A DNA stretch of 64,000 nucleotides, taken from positions 1,984,001 through 2,048,000 of the forward strand of contig NZ_CP114903.1 of the NCBI RefSeq assembly GCF_027497255.1, written 5' to 3'. The DNA is from Micromonospora sp. WMMD882 (GTDB lineage Bacteria; Actinomycetota; Actinomycetes; Mycobacteriales; Micromonosporaceae). The stretch's first letter is position 1; each line of letters starts with the position of its first letter. Both the position numbers and the translations under genes were made by a program. The notes under the pieces were generated by a model that searched no databases, was not told where the DNA came from, and saw nothing but the letters and a program-made list of their open reading frames with translations. Below are positions 17,523 through 27,410 of this stretch, piece after piece.

Positions 17523-18575
17523 CTATGACGTACCGGCCAACAAACCTGCCATCGACCGAGGCCTGCCGGGGACCACCAGCTCCTTCGCGCACGCGCGGCG
17601 ATAGTCGGTCGGCGAGATGTCCAGTTCGCGGATGAATGCCCGACGCATCGCCTCCGCCGACCCGTATCCGCAACGGTGAGCGATGCCGAGCACGCCATCC
17701 GTGGTGTCGGTCAGCATGCGCTGCGCGGCCTCCAGCCTGATCAGGTCCACGTACCGGCCCGGTGGCATCCCGACCTGCTCCCCGAACGCCCGGGCGAACT
17801 GCCGCGGAGACAGCCCGGCACGCTCCGCCATCGCCGGAACCGACAGGTCGGCCGCCAGGTTCGCGGCGGCCCAGTACTGCACCTCGCGCAGCGGTTCGGT
17901 CCGGGCGATCTGGGTCGAGAGCTGGACGCTGAGCTGGGCCTGATTGCCCGGTCGGCGCAGGTAGCACACCAGCAGCCGGGCGATGTCCAGCGCCACCGCA
18001 CGGCCGAAGTCCTCCTCGACCAGCGCCATCGCCAGGTCGACCCCGGCTGTCGCCCCCGCCGACGTGGAGATCGTCCCGTCCCGGACGAAAATGGCGTCCG
18101 GGTCGAACCTCACCCGAGGGAACATCTCCGTCAGGTGACCGCAGGCCTCCCAGTGGGTGGTGGCCCGGCGACCGTCCAGCAGACCGGCCTTCGCCAGCAG
18201 GTACGCCCCGGTGCACACCGAAACCACCCGCGGCACTCCCGGAGCACGCCTGGCGAGCCAGGCGACGAGCCGGTCGTCGACGTCTCCCACGCCCGGCCCG
18301 CCCGGCACCACCAGCAGATCCGGATCCTCGGCGCCGCCCAGGTCGCCGTCCGGGACGAGGCGCAGACCGCCGGCGGCCCGGACCGCCCCACCGCCGAGGG
18401 AGGCGGTCCGGACGACGTACGGCGGGGCGCCCGGATCACCCGCGAAGCGGGCGGCCGACGTGAACACGTCCACCGGCCCGGCCACGTCGATCGGCTGCAC
18501 CCCGTCGAACAGGATGACCAGCACCACCCGGGTGCGTACCCCGGCGATCCCGGCGTCAGGAACGTCAGTCGTCAC
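17523..18575 (-). CDS. GlxA-type AraC-family regulator with DJ-1/PfpI domain
   Basis: A 350-residue transcription activator. Residues 15-200 form the DJ-1/PfpI sensor (VVLVILFDGVQPIDVAGPVDVF; nucleophile elbow VSVCTGAYLLAKAGLLDG; TTHWEACGHLTEMFP). Residues 235-335 are two AraC helix-turn-helix motifs (LSVPAMAERAGLSPRQFARAFGEQVGMPPGRYVDLIRLEAAQRML and IAHRCGYGSAEAMRRAFIRELDISPTDYRR). It ends 98 bp upstream of the siderophore-type importer operon on the same strand, so it may control it or be transcribed with it. The signal is unknown. Confidence 0.9.
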   Translation of the reverse strand: MTTDVPDAGIAGVRTRVVLVILFDGVQPIDVAGPVDVFTSAARFAGDPGAPPYVVRTASLGGGAVRAAGGLRLVPDGDLGGAEDPDLLVVPGGPGVGDVDDRLVAWLARRAPGVPRVVSVCTGAYLLAKAGLLDGRRATTHWEACGHLTEMFPRVRFDPDAIFVRDGTISTSAGATAGVDLAMALVEEDFGRAVALDIARLLVCYLRRPGNQAQLSVQLSTQIARTEPLREVQYWAAANLAADLSVPAMAERAGLSPRQFARAFGEQVGMPPGRYVDLIRLEAAQRMLTDTTDGVLGIAHRCGYGSAEAMRRAFIRELDISPTDYRRACAKELVVPGRPRSMAGLLAGTS

Positions 18576-18661
18576 TCCGGGTTGGTCGCGGCGGGGACGG
18601 TTTTAGTTCCCCGGCCCGGTGACCCGGTGTACGCCGGCCCGACCGAGCGGTTTCCCGCGCC

Positions 18662-19126
18662 CTACGTGACACGGTAGGCGGTGTAGCGCACCCGATCGGC
18701 CTCGCGTACCGCCGACGCCACGAAGACGCACTGCTCCAGGACGGCCAGCGTGGGCACCGACGTCTCCAGTCGTACGCACAGCCGGAAGTAGTACTCGCAG
18801 GGGTCGACCGGGTCGCCGCGCAGCAACGCTTCGAGGATCTCCGGGCGGCCGCTGCGGACCCCGAACGTCCGGATGTAGACGTGACCGCCGTCGGTGGTGC
18901 GCGCCGAATAGCGCGTGTCGATCTCGATCGCGCCGTCGGGTCGGACCACCTGCCAGTCGGCGCCGCCAGGAAGGATGTCAGCCTCGAAGAGGCCGGTGAC
19001 CCGGCCGCCGACGACAGGCACCACTCGGCGGTGGCCCGTCCGGGTCGTCCCGTGGTCCTCCAGCGTGCCGAGCCGGGCCTCCACCTCGAACGCGGCCTCC
19101 AGACCGGGAACCGCCGGGGCGCTCAC
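18662..19126 (-). CDS. DUF3237 (UPF0311) domain protein
   Basis: A 154-residue protein. GTG at 19126 gives a start right before the domain (PGLEAAFEVEARLG). The DUF3237 landmarks are GRRVVPVVGGRVTGLFEADILPGGADWQVVRPDGAIEIDTRY and YFRLCVRLETS near the end. The family is often found beside aromatic-degradation or polyketide-tailoring genes; its catalytic role is undefined. Here it is the third gene of an operon behind an FAD monooxygenase and a MarR regulator. An upstream 25-codon frame overlaps its start. Confidence 0.8.
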   Translation of the reverse strand: MSAPAVPGLEAAFEVEARLGTLEDHGTTRTGHRRVVPVVGGRVTGLFEADILPGGADWQVVRPDGAIEIDTRYSARTTDGGHVYIRTFGVRSGRPEILEALLRGDPVDPCEYYFRLCVRLETSVPTLAVLEQCVFVASAVREADRVRYTAYRVT

Positions 19127-19200
19127 GGGTGCCCGGCCGGCGAGTCGACGCCGCGGGGGCGTAACCCGACGTGGCGGATGCCCGGTTCGCGCGTACTCAT
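19123..19200 (-). CDS. 25-codon ORF coupled between marR and DUF3237 genes
   Basis: The ATG at 19200 overlaps the MarR stop (ATGA), and its own TGA overlaps the GTG of the DUF3237 gene (GTGA). The predicted peptide begins MSTREPGIRHVGLRP and has no recognised motif. The double overlap looks like a translational relay between two genes 70 bp apart, but a chance ORF is possible. Confidence 0.35.
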   Translation of the reverse strand: MSTREPGIRHVGLRPRGVDSPAGHP

Positions 19201-19724
19201 GGCGTGTCCTCGGTCTGCGCGGGCTCCCGCCCGACCGGGCCGTCGCCCGCGTCCTTGGCCTGCGCGAGGGCGTCACGGAGGCGTTCCAGGGCGGGCACCG
19301 CGGCGGCGAGCGCCGCGCGGTCCGCCGCCGGCAGGGTGGCCGCGGCGCGGGCGACCAGGTCTCCGCTCGCCAGGTCGAAACGGTCGAACAGGTCGAGGGC
19401 CTTCGGGGTGGCGAGGACCTCGATGTGCCGGTGGTTGCCGGGACGGCGGCGGCGCTCGACGAGACCGTTGCCCTCCATCGTGGTGAGCAGGTTGCTGACC
19501 GTCGAGCGACTCAGGCGGAGTCGTGCGGCGAGCTCGCCGGGACCGGACACCGTGCCCCGGGGCAGCGCCCGCACGATCTCGATCTGCGCGTCCGGGATCT
19601 CCGGCAGGTGCTCGGTGGCCCGGGCGGCGGCGAGCAGCGTACGGCGCAGCGGTGAGATCACCGACGCCAGTCGCGCCGCGTCCAGCCCGGTCGCTTCCGG
19701 GCCGGTCGCCTCCGGGCCGGTCAC
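19197..19724 (-). CDS. MarR-family transcriptional regulator
   Basis: A 175-residue winged-helix repressor. GTG at 19724 overlaps the monooxygenase stop (GTGA). A short tandem repeat of the tripeptide-like unit TGPEA marks the first ten residues and reflects a DNA duplication. The wing region reads PGELAARLRLSRSTVSNLLTTMEGNGLVERRRRPGNHRHIEVLATPKAL, typical MarR. Members often sense phenolics, which suits the neighbouring aromatic-hydroxylase-like gene. A likely target is the divergent ABC importer and its own operon. Confidence 0.87.
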   Translation of the reverse strand: MTGPEATGPEATGLDAARLASVISPLRRTLLAAARATEHLPEIPDAQIEIVRALPRGTVSGPGELAARLRLSRSTVSNLLTTMEGNGLVERRRRPGNHRHIEVLATPKALDLFDRFDLASGDLVARAAATLPAADRAALAAAVPALERLRDALAQAKDAGDGPVGREPAQTEDTP

Positions 19725-20959
19725 GGCAGGACGCCCGAGAAGACCGTCGGCGTCAGGGAGGCCCGTTCGTTGAGCTCGGCGGGCAGAAAGCCGGCCGCCT
19801 TCTTGTACCCGGTGGCGATCTCGGTGAGCTCCTCCGGCGGGATGACGTCGTGGATGTGCGCGAACCCGCCCGGCGCGCGCTCGTGGGCGAGCACCATCAC
19901 CTGTTCCGGGCCCTGCCGCCGGTTGCTCAGCACGAGCGCGGTGGTCGCCGGCCGCCGGTCCGCCTCGTAGCCGTCGAGCGCCTGCCGCACCGTCGGCGCG
20001 GTGGCGAGGTGGAAGGCGAGGGTACGCGCGTCCAGGATCGCCTGCGACGCCCCGTTGGAACCGTTCGGGTACATCGGGTGCGCCGCGTCCCCGAGCAGCG
20101 TCGTGTTCCCCTGGGTCCACGCGTCGATCGGGTCGCGGTCCACCATGGGGTATTCGAGGATCTCGTCGGCGGCGGCGAGCAGTTGCGGCACGTCGAGCCA
20201 CGGGAACCGCCAGTCCGCGAAGAGCGAGACGACCGGCGCGGGGTCGACCGCCCGGTTCCAGTCCGCGTTCGGCCCGGCGAACCCGGGGCCGCGCCGCTCG
20301 GCGACGACGTTGATCAGGCCCGCGCCGATCGGGTACGCGACGAACTTCTGTTCCGCGTCCCCCGCCATGATCATGGTCCGCCCGTCCAGGAATCCGGGCG
20401 CCCGTGCCGTCCCCCGCCACAGCGTCAGCCCGTTCCACAGCGGCGCCCCCTCGTCGGGCCGGTGGTGGCGGCGCAGCGCGGAATGGATGCCGTCCGCTCC
20501 GACGATCAGGTCGCCCGCGACGCTCACCTGCCCGGCCGCCGTCGCGAAGCGCGCGACGCCGTCCCGGACACCGACGAGCCGGTGCCCGGTGCGTACGACG
20601 TCGACGCCCAGCCGTTCCCGCGCCACGGCGAGAAGCTCCATCTGGAACCGGCCGCGGTGCACGGAAAGCTGCGGCCAGCGATATCCGGCGTCCAGCCCGC
20701 GCGGCTCGCTCCAGATCTGCTGACCCTTCCGGTTGTAGTAGGCCAGCGTGCCGGGCGCGGCGCCCAGCCTTTCCACGCGTTCACCGAGACCCAGTTCGTT
20801 CAGCTCTCGAACAGCGTGCGGGAGCAGATTGATCCCGACGCCGAGCGGGCGCAGCGCGGCGGCGCGCTCGTAGACGGCGATGTCCCGGAAGCCGGCCCGG
20901 TGCAGGCTGAGGGCGGTGGTGAGGCCACCGATACCAGCCCCCACGATCACGATCGCCAC
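19721..20959 (-). CDS. FAD-dependent monooxygenase, salicylate-hydroxylase-like
   Basis: A 412-residue class A flavin monooxygenase. GTG at 20959 is preceded by GGAGGGAG, and the protein then opens directly with the FAD motif VAIVIVGAGIGGLTTALSLHRAG. The DG motif (DLIVGADGIHSALRRH, about residue 150) and the second FAD motif (TTLLGDAAHPMYPNGSNGASQAILDA, about residue 285) are intact. These enzymes hydroxylate aromatic rings using NAD(P)H and O2. With MarR and DUF3237 it forms a three-gene operon divergent from a TauABC-like importer, suggesting uptake and oxidation of one aromatic compound. Substrate unproven. Confidence 0.88.
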   Translation of the reverse strand: MAIVIVGAGIGGLTTALSLHRAGFRDIAVYERAAALRPLGVGINLLPHAVRELNELGLGERVERLGAAPGTLAYYNRKGQQIWSEPRGLDAGYRWPQLSVHRGRFQMELLAVARERLGVDVVRTGHRLVGVRDGVARFATAAGQVSVAGDLIVGADGIHSALRRHHRPDEGAPLWNGLTLWRGTARAPGFLDGRTMIMAGDAEQKFVAYPIGAGLINVVAERRGPGFAGPNADWNRAVDPAPVVSLFADWRFPWLDVPQLLAAADEILEYPMVDRDPIDAWTQGNTTLLGDAAHPMYPNGSNGASQAILDARTLAFHLATAPTVRQALDGYEADRRPATTALVLSNRRQGPEQVMVLAHERAPGGFAHIHDVIPPEELTEIATGYKKAAGFLPAELNERASLTPTVFSGVLP

Positions 20960-21210
20960 GCCGTCGCTCCCTCCGCCGCCGCACCACCAACCGCACAGTT
21001 TGGTCACAAAATCGTCACGCGTCAAGACGTTTCCCAGCAGAATTCACGTCAAAGCGCGGCGCTCGACCAGCAATGCCGATCGTCATATCAGAATTCTTGA
21101 CAATCAATCACCTCTGCATGACGCTGATCGACGCGGTCGGATGCCCAACCCCACCTCGCCGGCCCCCACTCCTCCGGATGCACCAGCGCTTCGCACGGAA
21201 GGGCCCGTCC

Positions 21211-22185
21211 ATGAAGAAGGTCACCGCCCTCGCTGTTCTCGCCAGCGTCGCGATCGCCCTGACCGGTTGCACGGACTCCGACGCCACCGGCCCGTCCCCC
21301 GGAGACAGCGGCGAACTACGCAAGGTCCGCGTGGCGGCGCTGCCGATCAGCGAGACCGCCGCCCTGTGGGGTGGCATCAAGGCGGGCATCTTCCGGGAGC
21401 AGGGGCTCGACGTGGAGGTCGTGCCCGCACAGGGCGGCGCCCAGGCCATCCCGGCGCTGATCAACGGCGACATCGACTTCGCCATCGGCCAGCCGTTCGG
21501 CCCGTTCCGCGCCGACCTGCAGAACCTCGGAGTGGTGATCATCGGGAACTACGCGTCGTCCTACGCCGACGGTGACGACATCAACGCCGTCCTGACGACG
21601 GCGAAGTCGGGCATCACCCGGCCGGCCCAGCTCGCCGGACGCACGGTGTCGGTCAACAGCCTGGGCGCCGCCGGCGACGTCACGATCATGGCCGCGGTCG
21701 AGAAGGACGGCGGCGACCCCACCAAGGTCAAGTTCGTCGAGGTGGCCTTCCCGGACGCGCCGGCCCAGCTCGCCGCCGGCAACATCGACGCCGCCTGGGT
21801 GACCGAGCCGTTCATCACCCAGCTGCGCGGACGCGGTGACGTCCTCGTGGTCGCCCCGTACCAGGCCACCATTCCCGGACTCACCACCCTGACGACGATC
21901 ACGTCGACCAAGCTGAGGGAATCCGACGCCACACTGGTCGCGGACTTCTCGTCGGCGATGAAGAAGACGCTCGCCTGGGCCAACGATCCGGCCAACGAAG
22001 CCGACCTGCGTCAGGCCATCAAGGACAACCTCGAACTGCCGGACGCGGTAGCGGACTCCGTGCGGCTCCCGGCGTTCGGGTGGGAGCTCGACCGGACCGG
22101 CCTGGAGCAACTCGCGACGCTCGCCCAGAAGTACCGCGTACTCGACCGGCGACCCGACCTCGCCCGCCTCGTCCAGCAGCAGTAG
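21211..22185 (+). CDS. NMT1/TauA-type ABC substrate-binding lipoprotein
   Basis: A 324-residue periplasmic-type binding lipoprotein. ATG at 21211 starts MKKVTALAVLASVAIALTGC with LTGC as lipobox (Cys20). The mature sequence shows the SsuA/TauA/NMT1 fold: LWGGIKAGIFREQGLDVEVVPAQGG, ALINGDIDFAIGQ, QLAAGNIDAAWVTEPF. Relatives bind alkanesulfonates, thiamine precursors or aromatic acids. It is followed after 7 bp by two permeases and an ATPase, a full importer. Divergence from a flavin monooxygenase operon points to an aromatic or sulfonate substrate. Confidence 0.9.
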   Translation: MKKVTALAVLASVAIALTGCTDSDATGPSPGDSGELRKVRVAALPISETAALWGGIKAGIFREQGLDVEVVPAQGGAQAIPALINGDIDFAIGQPFGPFRADLQNLGVVIIGNYASSYADGDDINAVLTTAKSGITRPAQLAGRTVSVNSLGAAGDVTIMAAVEKDGGDPTKVKFVEVAFPDAPAQLAAGNIDAAWVTEPFITQLRGRGDVLVVAPYQATIPGLTTLTTITSTKLRESDATLVADFSSAMKKTLAWANDPANEADLRQAIKDNLELPDAVADSVRLPAFGWELDRTGLEQLATLAQKYRVLDRRPDLARLVQQQ

Positions 22186-22192
22186 CCGGCCG

Positions 22193-22963
22193 ATGCGCAA
22201 GATCCTGCTGGGCGCCGTGGGCCTGCTGGGGTTCCTCGTCGTCTGGCAACTGACACCGACCCTGGGACTGGTCGACCCGCACTACCTGCCGTACGCCACG
22301 GACGTGTTCGGGTGGCTGGCCCAGGAGGTCCGCGACCTGGCGTTCTGGCGGCGGCTCCGGCTCACCATGACATCGTGGGCGATCGGCCTGACGGTGGCGA
22401 CGCTCGCGGCGGTCACGCTGGGAACGATGGTCGGGATGGTGCCGTTCCTGCGCCGCGCGACGCACACGACCGTCGAGTTCCTGCGGCCGGTGCCGTCGGT
22501 CGCGCTGATCCCCCTCGCCGTGCTGATGTTCGGCCTGCAGATGCGCGCCGCGCTCGTCATCATCGTCTACGCGGCGTTCTGGCAGGTGTTCGTGCAGGTG
22601 ATCTACGGCGTCGCCGACGTCGACGCCGTCGCCCGGGACACCGCCCGGAGCTTCGGCCTCACCCGCCGCGAACGTCTGCGGTACCTCGTCCTTCCGACCG
22701 CCCTGCCGTACCTGATGACCGGCCTGCGCCTCGGCGCGGCGGTCGCGCTCATCCTGGCCGTCACCGCCGAGATGGTGATCGGCAACCCCGGCCTCGGCCG
22801 CATGATCGAGCTCTCCCGCTCCGCCGGGGACGCCGTCGGCCTGTACGGCCTCGTCGTGGTCACCGGGGTCCTCGGCCTGCTGGTGAACGTCGTGTTCCGC
22901 TTCGTCGAACGCCGCTCGCTGGCCTGGCACCAGTCGGTGCTCGCCGACGGGGCGGCCCGATGA
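22193..22963 (+). CDS. ABC transporter permease, SsuC/TauC type (first)
   Basis: A 256-residue inner-membrane permease with about six helices. The EAA coupling loop reads GVADVDAVARDTARSFGLTRRERLRYLVLPTALPYLMTGLRLGAAVAL, typical of the family. The importer has two different permeases, so the channel is presumably a heterodimer with the product of the next gene, whose ATG overlaps this stop codon. Confidence 0.92.
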   Translation: MRKILLGAVGLLGFLVVWQLTPTLGLVDPHYLPYATDVFGWLAQEVRDLAFWRRLRLTMTSWAIGLTVATLAAVTLGTMVGMVPFLRRATHTTVEFLRPVPSVALIPLAVLMFGLQMRAALVIIVYAAFWQVFVQVIYGVADVDAVARDTARSFGLTRRERLRYLVLPTALPYLMTGLRLGAAVALILAVTAEMVIGNPGLGRMIELSRSAGDAVGLYGLVVVTGVLGLLVNVVFRFVERRSLAWHQSVLADGAAR

Positions 22964-23775
22964 CCGCCCCGGGGGAGGCAAGGGCCCGTCCCCGCGACCT
23001 GGGCGTCCGGGTCGCCGGGAACATCCTGTTCGCCGTCGGGCTGCCCGTCCTGACCATCGGACTCTGGGCGGTCTGGTCCACCCGGTCGACGAACCGGTTC
23101 CTCGTCGGCCCCCGCGCCCTCCTCGACGCGTTCCGGCAGACCTGGATCGGCCCGGCGTTCGTCGACGACGTCCTGCCCAGCGTGTACCGGCTCCTGGTCG
23201 GCCTCGTCGCGTCGATCCTCCTCGGCGTCGCCGCGGGCGTCGTCGTCGGCAGGCTCCGCCCGCTACGCGAGACCCTCGAACCACTCCTGGAGTTCTTCCG
23301 CGCGATACCGCCACCCGTGCTGATTCCGGTCGCGATGCTCCTGCTCGGCATCACCGACACCATGAAGGTCGTCGTCATCGTGTCCGGCGCGATCTGGCCG
23401 ATCCTGCTGAACACGATCGAAGGCGTCCGAGCGACCGACAGCGTGATGCTGGACACGGCGCGCTCGTTCCGGATCTCCCGGTGGGACCGGCTGCGGCTGG
23501 TGATCCTCCCGGCGGCGAGCCCGCGCATCATGACCGGCGTACGGCAGGCGCTCTCGGTGGCCCTGATCCTCATGGTCATCTCGGAGATGTTCGCCTCGTC
23601 CGCCGGCCTCGGCTACCGGATCGCCTACTTCCAACGGAACTACCTCATCGCCGAGATGTGGAGCGGCATCCTCCTGCTCGGTCTCATCGGCGTCCTCCTC
23701 GCCGTGGCCTTCGGCGCCGTCGAACGCCGCGTCCTGCGCTGGTACCACGGAATGAAGGAGGTCACCCGTGGCTGA
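22960..23775 (+). CDS. ABC transporter permease, SsuC/TauC type (second)
   Basis: A 271-residue permease. ATG at 22960 overlaps the upstream TGA (ATGA). After a 17-residue polar leader come about six helices and the EAA loop GVRATDSVMLDTARSFRISRWDRLRLVILPAASPRIMTGVRQALS. It pairs with the preceding permease. The following ATPase gene starts 8 bp before this gene ends. Confidence 0.92.
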   Translation: MTAPGEARARPRDLGVRVAGNILFAVGLPVLTIGLWAVWSTRSTNRFLVGPRALLDAFRQTWIGPAFVDDVLPSVYRLLVGLVASILLGVAAGVVVGRLRPLRETLEPLLEFFRAIPPPVLIPVAMLLLGITDTMKVVVIVSGAIWPILLNTIEGVRATDSVMLDTARSFRISRWDRLRLVILPAASPRIMTGVRQALSVALILMVISEMFASSAGLGYRIAYFQRNYLIAEMWSGILLLGLIGVLLAVAFGAVERRVLRWYHGMKEVTRG

Positions 23776-24580
23776 CGGGACCCCCCTGCTGAGGGTCGAG
23801 CACCTGCGGAAGGTCTACGCCTCCGGCCGGGGCGAGGTCGAGGCGATCGGGGATCTCAGCTTCACCATGCGCCCCGGTGAGCTGGTGTGCGTCGTCGGCC
23901 CCTCGGGCTGCGGAAAGACCACCCTCCTGAAGTGCCTGGCCGGGCTGCTGCGACCCACCAGCGGCCTCGTCGAGATGGACGGATCGCCGGTGACGGGCCC
24001 GAGCCCGGCGATGGCCGTGGTCTTCCAGGAGTACGGCCGCAGCCTCTACCCGTGGCTGACGGTGAGGGGCAACGTGGAGCTCCCGCTCCGCCACAAGAAG
24101 CTCTCCCGGGCCGAACGCGAACGGACGGTCGCCGACGCCCTCGACGCGGTCGGGCTCGGGCAGTCGGCGCGCAGCCACCCGTGGCAGCTCTCCGGCGGGA
24201 TGCAGCAGCGGGTGGCGATCGCCCGCGCCATCGCGTACCAGCCGGAAGTGCTGATCATGGACGAGCCGTTCGCCGCGGTGGACGCCCAGACCCGCGCGGA
24301 CCTGGAAGATCTCGTACGCGAGCTGCACCTGACCCGCGGGATCTCCACCGTCTTCGTGACGCACGACATCGACGAGTCGGTGTACCTGGGCCAACGCGTG
24401 CTCGTCCTGTCGAACTCACCGACCCGGGTGCAGGAGGACCTCGTGATCGACCTCCCGCGGGAACGCGATCAGCTCACCACCCGGGCCCTGCCCCGGTTCA
24501 CCGAACTGCGGACCCGCGTCTACGCGCAGATCCAGCGGGCCAAACGCGGGCCGGCCGCGACGCCACAGCCGGCGCCGTGA
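23768..24580 (+). CDS. ABC transporter ATP-binding protein, SsuB/TauB type
   Basis: A 270-residue ATPase starting with GTG at 23768, within the end of the second permease. Walker A GPSGCGKTT (about residue 44), Q-loop VFQEYGRSLYPWL, signature LSGGMQQRVAIARAI, Walker B LIMDEPFAAVD and H-loop FVTHDIDESVYLG are all present. It energises the four-gene importer. The YPWL after the Q-loop is typical of the nitrate/sulfonate/taurine class. Confidence 0.94.
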   Translation: MADGTPLLRVEHLRKVYASGRGEVEAIGDLSFTMRPGELVCVVGPSGCGKTTLLKCLAGLLRPTSGLVEMDGSPVTGPSPAMAVVFQEYGRSLYPWLTVRGNVELPLRHKKLSRAERERTVADALDAVGLGQSARSHPWQLSGGMQQRVAIARAIAYQPEVLIMDEPFAAVDAQTRADLEDLVRELHLTRGISTVFVTHDIDESVYLGQRVLVLSNSPTRVQEDLVIDLPRERDQLTTRALPRFTELRTRVYAQIQRAKRGPAATPQPAP

Positions 24581-24748
24581 CCGCACCGTAGGCACCCCGC
24601 CGTCCGCCTCGTCGAACTCCGCGTCGGACGGACGGCCGCCCGGTGCGGGCGCGGGCCGCTGGTCCCGTCCACGCGGGCCCATCGGCCGTGCCGCTGTCGA
24701 TCGACGGAGACCTACGTTCGAGAGGACGAATCGACGGAGGGCGGAAGC

Positions 24749-27313
24749 ATGATCGAGACCTTGGTTGAGAACGGTCTCAAGGCGTTGGCCGACTACGACT
24801 CCTACGACCAGAAACAGGTCGACGAGATCGTGAAGAAGGCGTCGGTGGCCGCGCTCGGCCGGCACGCCGCTCTCGCGATGCTGGCGGTCGAGGAGACCGG
24901 CCGCGGCGTGTTCGAGGACAAGGCGGTGAAGAACATTTTCGCCTGCGAGCACGTCACCAACCACATGGCCGACATCCGCACCGTCGGGGTGATCGCCCAG
25001 GACGACATCACGGGGATCACCCAGATCGCCGAGCCGGTCGGGGTGGTGGCCGCGGTGACGCCGGTGACCAACCCGACCTCGACCAACATCTTCAAGGCGC
25101 TGCTGGCCCTCAAGACCCGCAACCCGGTGATCTTCGCCTTTCACCCGGCGGCGCAACGTTGCAGCCAGGAGGCCGCCCGCACGGTCCGTGACGCCGCCGT
25201 CGCCGCGGGCACCCCGGCGCACTGCGTCCAGTGGATCGAGAAGCCGTCGCTGGCCGCGACGAACCACCTGATGCAGCATCCCGGTGTCTCGGTGGTCCTG
25301 GCGACCGGCGGCAACGCCATGGTCCGGGCCGCCTACTCCACCGGCAAACCGGCGCTCGGCGTCGGCGCCGGCAACGTCCCGGCGTACCTCGAGGCTTCGG
25401 CCGACGTGGCCCGCGCGGTCAACGACGTGGTGCTGTCCAAGTCGTTCGACAACGGCATGATCTGCGCCTCCGAGCAGGCCGTCATCATCGACGACGCGAT
25501 CCGGCCCGCTGCCCTCGCCGAGTTCCGGCGACTGCACGCCCACGTCGCGACGCCGGAGGAGAAGTCGCTGCTGGAGAAGCTGCTCTTCGGCTCCGGAAAA
25601 CTCAACCCGGACGTGGTCGGGCAGCCGGCGACCTGGATCGCCGAACACGCCGGTTTCCCGGTCGCCCCAGACACCTCGATCATCCTGGCCCCGGTCGACC
25701 GGGTCGGCCCGGCCGAGCCGCTGACCAGGGAGAAGCTCTGCCCGGTGCTCGCCCTGCTGTCGGCCACCGGCCACGACCGGGCCTTCGCCTACGCCGAGCA
25801 GATGGTCGAGCTCGACGGTCTGGGCCACAGCGCCGTGATCCACACCCGGGACGCCGAGCTGGCTGAGGCGTACGGTCGCCGGGTCAAGGCCGTCCGGATC
25901 ATCTGGCACGCGCCAGCGTCGCAGGGCGGCATCGGCGACATGTACAACGCCTTCCTACCGTCGCTGACGCTGGGCTGCGGCAGCTACGGGCACAACTCGG
26001 TGTCGCACAACGTCACCGCCGTCGACCTGATCAACATCAAGCGGGTCGCCCGGCGTACGAACAATCTGCAGTGGTTCAAGGTGCCACCGAAGATCTACTT
26101 CGAGCCGAACGCGATCCGTTACCTCGCCGACATGCCCGACGTGCACCGGGTCACGGTGGTCACCGACCACACCATGACCAGGCTGGGGTACGTGGACCGC
26201 GTGCTGTCCGTGCTGCACCGCCGCCGCGCGCAGGTGGCCCTGCAGATCATCGACGACGTCGAGCCGGAGCCCAGCGTGCGCACCGTCGACCGCGGCGCCG
26301 AATTGATGCGTTCGTTCCGGCCGGACACCATCATCGCGCTCGGCGGGGGTTCGGCGATGGACGCCGCCAAGGTGATGTGGCTGCGCTACGAGCATCCCGA
26401 GGTGGTCTTCGCCGATCTGCGGGAGAAGTTCTTCGACATCCGCAAACGCGCGTTCAAGTTCCCCACCCTCGGCACGCTGGCCCAGCTCGTCTGCATCCCG
26501 ACCACCTCCGGTACCGGGGCCGAGGTCACCCCGTTCGCCGTCATCACCGACACCGCGTCCGGCAAGAAGTACCCGCTCGCCGATTACGCCCTCACGCCGA
26601 GTGTGGCGATCGTCGACCCGGTGCTGGCCGCCGACCTGCCGGCGGTGGTCACGGCGGACAGCGGCTTCGACGCGCTCACCCACGCGATCGAGTCGTACGT
26701 GTCCGTATACGCCAGCGACTTCACCGACGGCCTGGCCCTGCACGCCATCCGGCTCGTCTTCGGCAACCTCGCCCGGGCCGTACGTCATGGCGCCGCAGAC
26801 CCGGGGGCCCGCGAGAAGATGCACAATGCCGGGACGATCGCCGGTATGGCGTTCGGCAGCGCCTTCCTCGGCATCGTGCACGCCATGTCGCACACCCTGG
26901 GCGCGACCTTCCACGTCGCACACGGACGCACCAACGCGATCCTGCTGCCGCACGTCATCCGGTACAACGGGGCCGTGCCGAGCAAACTCACCGGCTGGCC
27001 CAAGTACGAGAGCTACCGGGCGCCGCAACGCTTCGCCGACATCGCCCGCACCCTCGGACTGTCCGCAGCGACCGACGCCGAAGCGGTCGAGGCTCTCGCG
27101 ACGGCGGTCGAGAGGCTGCGGGACGAGGTTGGCATCGAACCCTCGTTCGCGGCCGCCGGCGTGGACGAGGCCGCCTTCCTCGCGGCGCTGCCGCAGCAGG
27201 CACTCAACGCGTACGAGGACCAGTGCGCACCGGCCAACCCCCGAATGCCGATGCTCGGTGACATGCAGGAACTGATGCGCGCCGCGTACTACGGACCCTC
27301 GACCACCGGCTGA
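24749..27313 (+). CDS. adhE: Bifunctional acetaldehyde-CoA/alcohol dehydrogenase AdhE
   Basis: An 854-residue fusion enzyme converting acetyl-CoA to acetaldehyde and then ethanol with two NADH, regenerating NAD+ in fermentation. The N-terminal aldehyde dehydrogenase half has catalytic Cys239 in NGMICASEQ and cofactor region [24 protein letters not shown]. The C-terminal iron-dependent alcohol dehydrogenase half, from about residue 450, has [29 protein letters not shown], the metal ligands in [11 protein letters not shown], and the [13 protein letters not shown] region with conserved His residues. ATG at 24749 follows a GGAGGG site. Length matches AdhE spirosome-forming enzymes. The downstream pflB-pflA genes supply acetyl-CoA from pyruvate without NADH, completing an anaerobic ethanol route. 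Confidence 0.95.
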   Translation: MIETLVENGLKALADYDSYDQKQVDEIVKKASVAALGRHAALAMLAVEETGRGVFEDKAVKNIFACEHVTNHMADIRTVGVIAQDDITGITQIAEPVGVVAAVTPVTNPTSTNIFKALLALKTRNPVIFAFHPAAQRCSQEAARTVRDAAVAAGTPAHCVQWIEKPSLAATNHLMQHPGVSVVLATGGNAMVRAAYSTGKPALGVGAGNVPAYLEASADVARAVNDVVLSKSFDNGMICASEQAVIIDDAIRPAALAEFRRLHAHVATPEEKSLLEKLLFGSGKLNPDVVGQPATWIAEHAGFPVAPDTSIILAPVDRVGPAEPLTREKLCPVLALLSATGHDRAFAYAEQMVELDGLGHSAVIHTRDAELAEAYGRRVKAVRIIWHAPASQGGIGDMYNAFLPSLTLGCGSYGHNSVSHNVTAVDLINIKRVARRTNNLQWFKVPPKIYFEPNAIRYLADMPDVHRVTVVTDHTMTRLGYVDRVLSVLHRRRAQVALQIIDDVEPEPSVRTVDRGAELMRSFRPDTIIALGGGSAMDAAKVMWLRYEHPEVVFADLREKFFDIRKRAFKFPTLGTLAQLVCIPTTSGTGAEVTPFAVITDTASGKKYPLADYALTPSVAIVDPVLAADLPAVVTADSGFDALTHAIESYVSVYASDFTDGLALHAIRLVFGNLARAVRHGAADPGAREKMHNAGTIAGMAFGSAFLGIVHAMSHTLGATFHVAHGRTNAILLPHVIRYNGAVPSKLTGWPKYESYRAPQRFADIARTLGLSAATDAEAVEALATAVERLRDEVGIEPSFAAAGVDEAAFLAALPQQALNAYEDQCAPANPRMPMLGDMQELMRAAYYGPSTTG

Positions 27314-27410
27314 GGAGACCGAGGCGCCGCTTCCGCCCGTACGCCGCCCGGAGCGGCCCGTGCTGCCGTAGACCCCCCCCACAGGGCCGACGAGATCGCG
27401 CCCACCCCTG

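Noticed and set aside
16331..17698. Longer N-terminus of the siderophore-binding protein
   Set aside because: It would place 91 residues before the lipoprotein signal peptide; GTG 17425 puts the signal at the N-terminus.
24581..24748. Riboswitch or Rex operator upstream of adhE
   Set aside because: I found no TTGTGAA-type palindrome or recognisable riboswitch core in these 168 bases.
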